From Cymbidium sinense (taxonomy: Eukaryota > Streptophyta > Magnoliopsida > Asparagales > Orchidaceae): a DNA stretch of 64,000 bases. The notes below the pieces were generated by a model. It made no database searches, was not told where the DNA came from, and saw nothing but the letters and a program-made list of their open reading frames with translations. Within the stretch, counting starts at the first letter, position 1. Each line of letters starts with the position of its first letter. The stretch is taken from positions 54,803,352 to 54,867,351 of the forward strand of contig CM038222.1 of assembly GCA_021442155.1 (NCBI GenBank), given 5' to 3'. Below, in pieces: positions 24,480-36,833 of this stretch. Made by a program: the position numbers and the translations under genes.

Positions 24480-25600
24480 AGCTCCTTTTGACTTGAAAAT
24501 ATCCTGTGAACCAAAACCTATTGGGATCCAAATCAATTGCAATTGGATTTATATTCCCATCCTAAATCCATATATAAACCAAACTAAACTCAATTCAAGT
24601 CAAAACCAAATCAATTGACCCACTTAAGTTCACTTGACCCAAAGTGACCTAAAGGACCCATTTGAGCCAAGTTCCAATCCTACCCAAATTGGATTGAACC
24701 GAGATCACCAAAACCTTCAATCATGATTGTTGATCACCATAGGATGATCAATCACAATCAATTGGGTCAAACCAAGTCAACTTAGTCATTTTACCAAGTC
24801 AACTCTTTAGCCTATATGAACCAAATGAACCAAAACCTATCCTACACCAAATTAATTGAAACCATTGCTCCACACCAACCTAAACCTAATGATTGAACAT
24901 GACTTGACCACAAATTGAGTCAAACTAAGCCTAAGTGGCCATTTGACCCAAGTTGACCCAAATTGGCCAAAAAGACCAAATTGGGCCAAATCATGATCTA
25001 ACCCAAATTGATTACCACCAATGGCTCAAGTTTGCTCCAAATTGATTATTGAACTTGACCAAAGTCATAATTAAACATAATTTGACTAATTGAACCCAAT
25101 TGAGCCACTTAGCCCAGTCAATTTGGCATAAATCCAAATTAAATTCAAATTGATTCAAACCAAAGACTACATTCATCTTCAATTAGCCAATGAAATATAA
25201 ATCAACCCATAACCTAAACCCATTTAGCCAATTTTGGTCAAATTGGTGAACTTGACCCCTTTGACTTATTTGATTTCAAATGAGCCAAAATCAATTCTAA
25301 GCCAATTTAAATCAAATTGATCATACCCAAATACTTCAAAATCTATTCAACTTGAACCTAATATAAGCCTTAGTTTGATCCAATTTGACCAATTGGTCAA
25401 CTTAACCCAACTTGGCCTAATGTGACTCATATGACCCAAATGGAGCCAAATCCCTTGAACCAAGCCATGACCCAATGAGACCTGATCAAACCTGACCCAA
25501 ACCCACTTGGGATCAGCCCAAAAATTAGCCCAAAATTAGCCCAAACCCAATTAGAGCCAACCCAAGGTAATCCCTCATGGAAATGCCATCCCACATGTGA
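24480..25600 (+). repeat. TTGACC/CAAATTG-rich zone of the left arm
   Basis: Dozens of short words such as TTGACC, GGTCAAATTGG, CCAAATTGA and GAACTTGACC are spaced irregularly by 10-40 bases. The same zone occurs at 580-1600, inverted at 34850-35850, at 47460-48560 and inverted at 59580-60300. There is no coding; it behaves as a hallmark of the repeat family. Confidence 0.7.
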
Positions 25601-28368
25601 TCTTACCCAAAAGAGAGCAAAGTCCACTCTCCCATCACCTTTCACAGCCACCCATCACCCAAATAAGGACCTACCTAGCTTCTTAGCCCACTTTAAGGAG
25701 GCTAGGGCTGCTCAAATCCCATCATTTGATGGGAAATTTTGACCATCCACTTGAAAGGAGAAAAAAGGGTTCAAAACTTGGGATTCTACATTCATTCAGT
25801 TCCCAAGAGCTTCCCAAGCAAAAAACATCCTTTCCCCACTTCCTTCAAGCCATTTGGATTGAAAAATATCAAAGCTTAATTCCAATGAGGGTGTGACGAA
25901 GGTTGGTGATCACGACATTCCAAAGCAAATAAAGGTTCAAACTTATTCCAAGGCTTCCTCTCACACCAAGGAGCTCGCTCGGATCTTCACCACCATCGAA
26001 AACCATCCTTGGCGAGGTAATTTTGCCAAACCGTAGCCGGCCATAGAAGCTTTTATTTGTGACAGTTTTTGTGCAATTTTAGAAATTTTCTTAGATAAAT
26101 CTTGTATTTTTCATTCTATATCATCCCTACACAAATCGAGAAGTTTTCCAGAATCGACGTAGAAGCGAGCCTAATCGAACCTCATTCATTTAGTTTTTCT
26201 CATTTTCTTCCATTTTCCTGCTTAGAAACACTGTTTTGAGGGTCGCTTTTGTCCGTTGGGGAATGGACGAAGCAGTTATTGTCGATCTTGCCTCTAAAGG
26301 ATTGGACGGCTGTGATTAGAAGTAATCTCATGTGATTTTAACCCGTTAGATCGCGGATCTGATCTAGACCGTTCGATCTGATTCGCCCAGAATGAACTTT
26401 TCTTGCTCGCGAAAATGGGCCTGCCAATCGATACGTGATGCGTGGCACCATGTGCTATGCGGCTGATCGCGCAGCGCCGCGTGGCGCTGACTGGTTTAAG
26501 CGGAAAATTATCTATTTTCTGATTTTTAAAATTATTTAAATTTTCTGAAGTTTCAAAATTTTATTGAAAATAAAAAGCTTAGCGAAAATTATAAATAAGG
26601 GTTCATTGGATTTTTCTTTCAGAGATGAATCCAACAAATCCAAAATCTCCAAATTTCACTAAATACTTTGAGCTTAATTTAAGTTTTAGTAAATATTAAA
26701 TTTTATCAATTACTCTAAAAATATAAATCAGATTGAGTTAAAACTGAATTGAAATTAAAATACACATATCATAAAAATTTCAAGTTAAAATGACTTATGG
26801 AGTGAAAGATATTGAATTTTGAAGCTCAAATAGTTTATTATAATAAAATAAATTAATCAATGAAATCATCTTAATGGCTGAACATTTCTAAAAATCATAA
26901 CAAATCATAGAAAAATTAAAAAATTCAAATAAATGCTCATTTTGAAAATATTTTATTGGAGAATTTAATAAAAATATTTTCAATTGGTTTTGAGGAGTCA
27001 AAGCTTAATTAAGTTTTAATTAAAATTAATTAACTTAATTCTCTAATCATTCAAGTAATTGATTCCAAAATTTTTGAGATTATTTGAGAGGATGACCTCC
27101 CTATAATTTTTTTTGGGATTTATTACTAAATTAGAGAATTGATTAATTCCACTAATTTTTAACTTAATTAAGGGATAATTAAGCATATGAACATCAATTA
27201 ATTAACTAATAGTAATAAGACTTAGGGAATTGGATTGGGGTCTCCCTCCTTACCTTTTCCCTAAGTTTCCCTCTCTTCAACCATACTATTAATGATTAAT
27301 TAATTAATTAATGACTTAATAAAATTGAAACCCAAATCACATTAAATCATGCTTGATTAAGTAAGGGGTTTATGGAATTAGGTTGGGACCTCTTTTCCAA
27401 CCTTTTCCCTTAAAACCATGTCATTTCAAAAGATAACCAACTATGTTTACTAATTACTAAAAGAGAAAGAATTAATGGATTAATCATTTTATTAATTAAA
27501 TTAAAGATCTAATCAAATTTGATTTATTCTAATTGATCCATGGGTAGAGCTTTAGGTGTTCAAGAACCTAAAGAAGTTTAATGAAATTATGATTAGCTCA
27601 CATGTGTGAGAAAATCATTAAAGTAATTAAAACAGTTCCTTAAGCTTAATTAATAAGTAATTATGAGCTAATTGCATTATACCCCTTTCATTTCATAGGA
27701 GCATTGCTATTTACTTTTCAATTTATTTGCATATTACATTAGCTCATAATCATTTAATAAATTACCTTAAGGTAACATAGATAAGGGTTTAATTAATTGA
27801 TTTAATCCATGCTTAAATTAATCAATTCATAAAATCAATCTAATTGCTTCTTATTAAATCTAATTAACTCACACATATGGGGAATGGGATTAGGATTATC
27901 AAATCATTCTCACATCTCTTAAATCAAGTTAAACATAAAATCAAAAGTGACATTAAAAAACTTTGGTTTATTTTAAATAAGCTTATTTAACATGATTGTC
28001 CTTATGAATTAATTGGATTGAATGAAATTACATGCTTGTGTCTTTTTATTTCTTTCCAATCATATTAAAAAGTTATATGACACTTGATTCGTGCATTCAT
28101 TTCTTTAAAAAATAATTAAAAATAAATGATTTTCTTTATGTCAAGCTTGCATGTGTTGATTCAAATTAATATATATGTGGCTCCTATCATTATTAAATCC
28201 AAATCTATTTTCCAAATCGTACAAACAAGTGATTACATATGCTATAAATGCTAGTTATAAATATATAGGGAATACATGTGATTATAGCTTAAGTGTATAA
28301 AGTAAAGTTATTTTCTTTCATTCATGTATTGATTATTTATAAGAATGTTAATGAGTATTTAGTCCGAC

Positions 28369-28940
28369 ATCCAGAATCTGAAGCTTTAAGTAGCCCCAAG
28401 GAGGTCATTTGATTACCTCACTTCCTGGTTTAACAACAACACGCATCATTTGATTTCATTATTACATATAATATTTAAATAAAGCTTTACTCCATATGCA
28501 TAAATATTTTAATAAAATAAAAATACAACTTTTACATGGTTTTCTCTCTTTATTTATGTATACATTCATATGTATTTGAGAAAAGTAAATATTGAGTCTA
28601 GACATCTCGGGAATACGAGGCTTTAAGTAGCCCCAAGGAGGTCATTTGATTACCTCACTTCCTTGGTTAACAATGGCATGTACTAGCTTATGTCTCTCAT
28701 ACATGTGTGTGTGTATTTAATTATAGAGTTAAAATCTCTCTTTCATTTATCAAAATGCATGTATTTGCAATTTTTAAGTGATAGAATTAATGGATCATAT
28801 GAATTGGGAGCTCTCTTTCTTACATTCATATATGCAAATTTATATATGTTTGAATGCAAATGGTATTTTGTTTGGACATCCGAATATGATGCTTTAGCTA
28901 GCCCTAAGGAGGTCATTTTATTACCTCACTTCTCTGGTGC
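28369..28940 (+). repeat. Subrepeat of about 240 bp in block 1 left arm, three copies
   Basis: GACATC, followed by GCTTTAAGTAGCCCCAAGGA and GGTCATTTGATTACCTCACTTCC, recurs at about 28369, 28604 and 28878 (spacings 235 and 274). Confidence 0.75.
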
Positions 28941-29029
28941 AGTGTTTATTTTTTGTTTCATTTGTGTGTGTATATGTGGACACCACGAAGATCTGAGGTC
29001 GAGTATGACATCAAAGAATATTGTATTAT

Positions 29030-32000
29030 CTTGAGAGATAGAAGTCACTACCCTACAATGGACCTAATCACCTAATAAGGACTCCTAAGGCATGATGGGT
29101 CTTCGAATATACTAGAGATTTTTTTTTCTACTTTGCATGGAAAAGTAAAGCAGGGTTTATTTAAACTAGGTTTGGAAAGTTCATGGAGGCAAGCCCATAG
29201 TTAATTACATCTAAAGAAAGTGAATCCCTTAATAATACTCTGATTAAAGTAGGCATTGTTGTCTCAAAGAATTCAAAGATGGGATTATCAATAAATTGGT
29301 ATTTTAGAAGATCAAGTGAGATGGATCAAAATGGGTGAGTTATTATTTAAAACAAAAAGGAGATGAGTAAGAGTGCTCATGATACTAGGAAACCTAGTGA
29401 GCACTCCAATCTATCCCATGGTTGGGTTTTATATAATTAAAATTGAGGAGATTTATTTATTTGAGTTAAAGTTTTATTAGAAATCTAGAACTTATAATCC
29501 CACAATACAAGATTGTGAAAATATCTAAAGGTGAGAATTTTTGTTTGTAGCTCGCAAAGGAAAACATCACCTCAGATCCTAAATCTAGGGAGCTTTGGTG
29601 AGGGCCAAAGCACGACCTAAATCTAAGGCAAAAGTGGGTATATAGTTTACCTCCATAAAAGAGAGTAAATCACCCGACTGTTGGACTTATAACCTCTTGG
29701 AGTGGCAGCCAGCTAACTCCTCATACATTTTAAAACCATGTAGGCAAGTCATATGCTTTGTAAGATGGTTAGGCTATTATTTATTTAGAAAATAAACTAA
29801 GTCCTTAAACCCACTCTTTGAGAGACTAGAGCATGAGGGGTATGAATAATGACTTAATCTAATACAAATTTTTATCAAATTTTATTTAATTTGGGACTCT
29901 TTATTTTGACACAAGCTATAGGATTTTATATGCCTAAATGCATGAGAAGTTGATTGTGGCAAAATGAAAAGAGAAAGAGGTGTTCTTCCATCATAGGCTC
30001 TAAAAAGTTAAGCCCATTCTATCTAACAAAGATCGAAGCCATCTCTTAACAAGAGTGAAATAAGATGGATATGCATGATGTTTCAACATACAACATCCAC
30101 TAAGGGCTAAATTATTTTATTATCTTAATTTAATGCCTAGATTTTATGTGAGATTATGAGTTATTTTAAAAGTTTAGTTATGAGTTATTAATGGGATTAA
30201 AATTTATTTTTTATCCTAGAGCCTAATCGCATTCAGCAACAACAATCAATCATAAATAAACTATGAAAAGGCATGTTTTTCTAATGCACAAGCTAAATAA
30301 AATATCAAATAATTTTATAAAACTATCTCAAAAGAATAAAAAAGTGATACAACTTTGAAAAAGAAATATAGGTAAAGCTCTACCTTATATATCTATAATG
30401 AAAGAATAATTATAATTACAAATGATGAATATTATGGGGTCTTCATTCTTTCTTCATTCTTTCTTTTTTTCATTTAATTTGCTCTATTTCTTCCTTTTGT
30501 ATTGATCTAAATGTGCTTGCAAAGGTATCACATGGTACATAAGACTTGATCTTATAACCAATGCTCATCTAATCCCCATAACACTTATCCTAAACATAAT
30601 GCAAAATTACATTAAAAGAAGGAAAGTAAATCTATACATCAAAACAAGTGTTAGCTAAGCACACCATACAATCAAATTAGTTATATGAATAGTTTAGACT
30701 TAGCATCTCACACATGGGTAACCAAACCCAACTATCCTAACTTGGGTTATGCTTAGGGGTATAAGCAACCTACACAACAAAAGCATTTACATTTTTATTT
30801 TATTAGAACAACCCCTTAAGCACAACCCCTTACAGAAAGGCATGATTAGGCTAATATCTCTAACATCCGCATCACACATACACCTTAATATTCAATTTAT
30901 ACAATACATCATAAAATAAGCATACATAAAATCATACAATGCCTTAACATAAAACTAGAAGTGGTGACTTAGTCTAAAGTGTATCAAATGCTTGTGTGGT
31001 ATGTCCTAACTAGCTTTAGAGTTATAATTTTGCTAAGTGTGAAGGATTTAATTTATAAAGGGTTGATTTTTCTTTAAGTGATTTAATTGATTTAAAGATT
31101 TTTACTTAGTACTTTCCTTTGTTTCATATGGCCTACACAAAAAAAACTAAGTATTGTAAAGAGAATAAAGAGTGTGAACCTCTCTTTCATCCATATCTTA
31201 AGTCACTTTTAAAACAAATTAATTAATCAATTTTCTTTAGTGAATGACTTATTATATATTTTGATAAACTCTAAGTTTAGGTTCACCCTAAATGACCTTA
31301 TTCAACAAGAAGGACATCTTAAGATTAATTATAATGAATATTATCATATAACACATGTTCATTCATTTCTTTCCATCATGTACATCATGCATATGATTAA
31401 ACCCTAAGCATAATTATACATGCAATGTATGTTTTAGCACACTTAAATGATGAATGAAAGAAATGTGTTTGGAATTTATATTTTATTTGATTGAATTATG
31501 AATGTCTTTTAATAGAAAAGAGGGATTTTCATCCATTGTTGGATACACATTCACATGTATAAAGTTTTAAGTGAGTAATGACACCATTATTTTTTTTGTA
31601 CAGGCATAAAGTATAAGACCTACTTAGGGCTACTTAAAGCCTCGCAGTCCCGTGGTGTCCAGACTAATAAACCACTTTTTTTAGATACATGTAGATGTAT
31701 AAGCAACTATATGGATAGGAAAACCCATGCAAAAGTTGTGTTTGATTTATTTGATTTATGATTCTTATTCATTGGCCATATCATACATACATATGTATAA
31801 GAGTTTTAAGTGAGTATATTGTCATTTATTTTTGCACCAAGGGTGTAAGGTATAAGACCTACTTAGGGCTACTTAAAGCCTCACAGCTCTAGGGTGTCCA
31901 GACTAATATACCATTTTTTAAGATACATATGAATGTATAAAAAGAACCATAAGAATAAGAAGTCATGTAAGAAGTCATATTTAATTTGATTGTATGATTT

Positions 32001-35000
32001 ACATATGTGATATGAAATTCTTCTTAAGTCATAACATGGAGATGCATAGGAGTAGATTTATAAAAATGTTGTGTTCTTTTCAAATGAGCTATACACTTGT
32101 AAATCCTATGTGAATCCATGTAAGATAAGGAAAGAGAACTTCATATTGCATATATTGTATTATCATCACATGAAAACTTATAGATACTTGTAATTAACAT
32201 CACTTCATTTTATTATAATTGATTTATGTGCTTTAGCTTTGATTTAATAGTGATAATAGCCACACCTATTTTAAGTCAACACATGCAATTTGACATAAAA
32301 GAAAACCATTTCATTTAGTTTTAAAATAAATGAATGCATGATTTCACATGGAAAGCAATATTTAGCATGATTGGAAAGAAATAAAGGAGTATAAGCACAT
32401 GATCTCATTCATCCCAATTAATTCCTAAGGATAATCACATTAAATAAGGCTATTTAAAATGAACCAAAATTCTTTAAAGATATTTTTAACTTTGAGTTTG
32501 ATTTGATTTAGAAATATGAAAGAGGTTTACTAATCCTAATCTAATTCTCCATGTGTGAATTAATTTGGTTTAATGAAGAATATTTAGGTTGATTTTATAT
32601 TTTAATTAGGTTAAGGTATGAATTAAGTGAATTAATTAACCCTTACCTATATCACCTTAAGTTAATTAACTAATTAATAATAAGCCAATATGATATGCAA
32701 CCACATGAAAAGTAAATTTACAATGCTCCTAAGAAATGAAAGGGGCCTAATGCAATTGGCTTATGATTAATAGTTAATTAGGCTTAAGGGATCTCACTTA
32801 ACTATTTTTATGGTTTTCTCACACATGTGAGCTAACCATAATTTCATTATCTCTCACCTTGGGCTATGGAACACCCAAGGACCTACCCAAGATTAATTAA
32901 AGGTTGCTTAGAAGTGAGGTGGATTTTAGGTTAACTCAAGCTTATTAATTAGTTGATTAAATTCTTAGATTATATTTGATTAAGATGATGAAATTAATTT
33001 AGGGAGAGGGATCAAGGACAAGGCCTCAATCCTCAATCCCTAAGTCATTTCAAACATTCAATTAGGCTCTAATTTTTATTTTGGAAATTAATTAATTATC
33101 TCATTAATCATCAATTAAGTTAATTCTAAAATGTGAATAAAATCTAGGAAATGAATTAGGAAAAATATCTCAATCACACTCCCTAAGTTCCCTTACTGTT
33201 CCACAAAGGTAATTAGACTTAAATAATTAATTAGATCACTATTCATTCATTAATTATCACTAATTAAATTAAGAGAGTGATTAAGACTTAATCAATTGAA
33301 TTTTCTAATTAAGCAAACAACAAAATCTCAAAAAAATAGGGGAGGCAGAGGTCATCCCCTAGACATCCATAGAAATTTTGAGATTAATTGGATGTTTAAT
33401 TAAGGGGTAATCAAGCTAATAAGATTTCTAATTAAACCTTAATTAAGTAAAAATCACTATTTAAAATTAATAATAATTTTCCTAGATTCTACTATGCAAT
33501 ACCTTTAAAATGAGCTAAAGTTTGTATTTTTTGGATTTTTCTACAATTAGTTATGAATTTAGGAAGTTTTAGCCTTACAAATTAATTAAAATAGCCTAAT
33601 TAAAGCCTTAATCCCGCCAATATGGTGACGTGCGCTTTCCACATGACGTGATGAGATTGGCTATTTAAGTTATCACATCAATCGTTGACTGGCGTGGATG
33701 CGCTTTCCATGATCTAAGATTGACCATCATGATGGGTTAGTTAAGGAGAAAGAGGATCTACCATGATCTAATCACAGCAGTCCATTCCAATCACACGAAG
33801 ATGACATATGATCTTCCTCCTTCGCAAGTTGCAGAAGATGTGCACCATCCATCTTTCCCCGTTCGATCCGAGCTCACCTGAGCTCGAATTGGGATCAAAT
33901 CGATCCCACACCTTCGATAGGAGGGGGGATGAACATCCAATGGTCAAATTCACATGGGATTCGAATTGACTTCATAAAAGACCAACCCATTTTTGCATAC
34001 AAGATTCAGTTTGCAAAATTACCTCACCAGAGCTAATGTCCACCTCGAAGGTAGCTTTGCTTAGTTAAGGTGAGGCCCTATTGAGAAGTTTTGGGTTCAA
34101 TTTGAGGTAGAGTGCTTTATGGACTAAGCTCCCCTCCTTTGGCATTCAGTCTTGATCGAACTCACTCCTCCTGCAGCTTGGAAGCTTGGGAATTGATTTA
34201 TTTATGCTTGACTAGGTATGGTGATGGTGTAGCTAAGAGGAATTGAGATTTGATTGGATGAAGAGGGAGTATTGATTGAAAGTGGGGTATCCTATTTTGA
34301 CTTTGCTCAAGGAAAAGAAATACCAATCGAGGAAGGCTTAGGATCACTTAGGAAGCTCTGTGGGAATTTGAAAATGCCATAGTAAGTCTCACCAAGCAAT
34401 TGGTTGTGATTTTTGTTCGAATTGAGGGGGTATATCCATCAATTGCTCATGATGGATGGATGACAGCGTGCACATGATTTGCCATGCTCGAGGACTTGTC
34501 TCCATCATGTGCTGCACGGGATGGGAGGAGTGATGGGAGGCTGCCATGGATCCATTGTGCAAGGGTTGCAAGGGCTTGGATCCAATGGGTTGGAGGTGAG
34601 TCAACTCACCTACCAAAGGTCTTTGGCTGACCTAGGGTGGGTTAAGTGGGCTAGGTGGGTCAGGAGAAAGTTTTATTGAGTGCTAAAGGGGCTATCATGG
34701 GGATGGGAGAGTTGACTTGGCTTGGATCCATTGGGTTTGAAGCTTAAATCCCATGGTTTGATGGCTAATCCCCTTGGGTGGGGCCCACTTAACTTTTGGG
34801 GAGGTCTTGGCCTAACCAAGGGTGAGATTAAGTTGAGTTAGATTAGCTTACAAGGTTTCATAAATTGGATTTGAGTGGTTTAGCTTAGATCGGTCAAATG
34901 GGTTCAATTTGAGCTAGGTTGGATTGGGTTGACCAATTAGTCAAATTGGGTCAAACCAATGCTTAGGTTAGGTTCATATGATGATTTGTGATGTTTTGTT

Positions 35001-36833
35001 CCAATTGGTTTGGATCGGTTTGGCCTAGGTTTGAATTTGACTCATTTGGATTCAAAAGGGTCAAATTAGTCAAGTTGACTTATTTGACCAATTTGACCAA
35101 ATTGGGTTAGGTTAAGGGTTGATTCAAGTTCAATTGGTCAATTAAAAGTGATTGTAGGCTTTAGTTTGGTTTAATTTAGATTTAATTTGAATTTTGGCCA
35201 ATTTGACCTTTTAGGTCAATTTAGGCTAGGTTGGGTCAAGTTGACCAATTTATCAAGTTATGGCTTTGGTCAAGTTCAATAAGTGATTTGGAATGAACTT
35301 GAGCTATTGGTTGCAATCAATTTGGATCAAGTCATGATTTGACCTATTTTAGCCTTTTAAGCCAATTTGGGTCAACATAAGTCAAATGGTCAATTGGGCT
35401 TGGTTTGGCTCAATTGATGGTTTGGTCATGTTCAATCATTGATTATGAATGAATTTGAATCAATAGTTTTAATCAATTTGGCATATGGTGGATTTTGGCT
35501 AGTTTGGATTTCATTTGGGTTAAATGTTGACTTGCTCAAAGGTTAGGTTTGACTTGGTTTGACCCAATTCAATGCAATTGATCACCCAATGATGATTGTT
35601 GAACATGATTGAGATTTAGATGGGCTTAGTTCAATCCAATTTGGGTTGGATTAGTACTTAGCTCAAAAAGGTCCTTTAGGTCACTTGGGTGGTTTAAATG
35701 GGTCAATTGGCTTGATCAAGGCTTGATTCAAGTTTAGTTGAACTCACACATGAACTTAGGATTAAAATATAAATCAAATTATAATTGGTTTGAGCCAAAT
35801 GGGTTTTGGTTCATATGATAATTTCAAGTTAAAAGGGTTAACTTGGGTTTGATTTGGGTTGGCTTGGATTTGGTTTGATAATGGAGGTTTATATTTATAT
35901 TTGGTTCAATGATTGTAAGAATGATTGAATCATGAAGAAATCTGTGAGTTTTGAGTTGATTTGGGTATCATTTAGCTAAGTTCAAGAATTTGGCTAAAAG
36001 GGATAAAATCGAGAATTTATTTTAATTTTGGATTTGGTTTGGACCATTTGAATTTATATTTCATTTATATTTATAAATATAAATAAAGATATAAATGGGT
36101 TATGAGAAAATCACTTGAGTTTGGAGTGATTTGGAAGCAAATTTGACCAAATTAAGGGATGTAGGTCAAAAAGGGCTAACTTGGATTTTGAACTAGTTTG
36201 ATTTATTTTAATTTGGTTTGAAGGGTTTAAACCTAGATTTCATTTATATTTGTGAATATAAATGAAGGAATGATTGATTTATAAGGAAATCAACCAAGTT
36301 TGAGTTGGTTTGAAGGAGTTTTGACTAAGCATATGACGGTGGTTCATATGGCCTAGGAAGAAATTTTGGAATTTGGACTTAATCATGAGTTTCAATCATT
36401 TGGAGTTTGGAATTGATTTTGGAATTTGATTTGAGATTGAATTTGATAATTGAAAAAATTAATTAGATTGGGGTTGGTTTGAATTTGGTTAAGGCTAAGT
36501 CCATAAGATAAAAATCTAAGGGCTTAGGAAGGGATTTGGAGTTTGAATTTAATGATGGATTTCAATCATTGAATAATTGGATTTGATTTTGAAATTTAAA
36601 TTTGAGATTTAGTTTGAAAGAAGGAAGCAAGGATTTTTTTGGCTATAGGGTAGGCAAGTCCTCCAAATCCCTAAGACACAACCTATTCCTATGGCTAACT
36701 CTTCTAAGTTTCTAGGGTTAAGTGTTCACCTAATCACTAGAAGTGTCTTAAGAGTAAGGAACTCTTAGTGTCTATAAGAGTCCTAGATCTATGATGAGGA
36801 AGTTGAGAGCTCACTCCAAAATTGAGGTCAACA
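29030..36833 (-). repeat. Right arm of block 1
   Basis: About 7.8 kb, the longest arm here, reading leftwards from TGTTGACC at 36833. It matches the family as far as the segment with GATGTAATTAACTATGGG (about 29200). Its inner 2.5 kb (29030 to about 31560) has no partner in the left arm and would form the loop of the hairpin. Confidence 0.65.

Larger units (their letters stand above)
23316..28980 (+). repeat. Left arm of block 1
   Basis: About 5.7 kb running rightwards from TGTTGACC. It carries the CAAATATAAATGAAAT-type repeats (23860-24420), the TTGACC-rich zone, a GC-rich ACGT block (about 26420-26490) and three subrepeats of about 240 bp at 28369, 28604 and 28878. It stops near 28980. The right arm and copy A continue about 2.5 kb further, so this arm lacks the inner part of the family consensus. 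Confidence 0.65.
23316..36833. mobile_element. Giant inverted (palindromic) terminal block 1, 13.5 kb
   Basis: The block starts TGTTGACCTCA and ends TGAGGTCAACA, so its outer ends are mutually inverted and have the TG...CA form of LTRs. Landmarks from the left edge recur inverted from the right edge in mirror order: the edge itself, the TTGACC-rich zone (24480-25600 against 34850-35850), GAGGTAATTTTGC (26014) against GCAAAATTACCTC (34014), GGGTAGAGC (27541) against a mirrored word near 32870, and the subrepeats (28369-28940 against 31600-31910). The outermost 150 bases of the two arms are nearly identical; inner parts differ much more. No long reading frame exists. Its right edge meets the Ty3 3' region and its left edge meets host-like DNA. 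It could be a palindromic LTR or two LTR-like arms nested head to head. Confidence 0.75.

Noticed and set aside
33768..34679. Small open frames in the right arm of block 1
   Set aside because: They are not conserved in the matching positions of the other arms and sit in repeat DNA.
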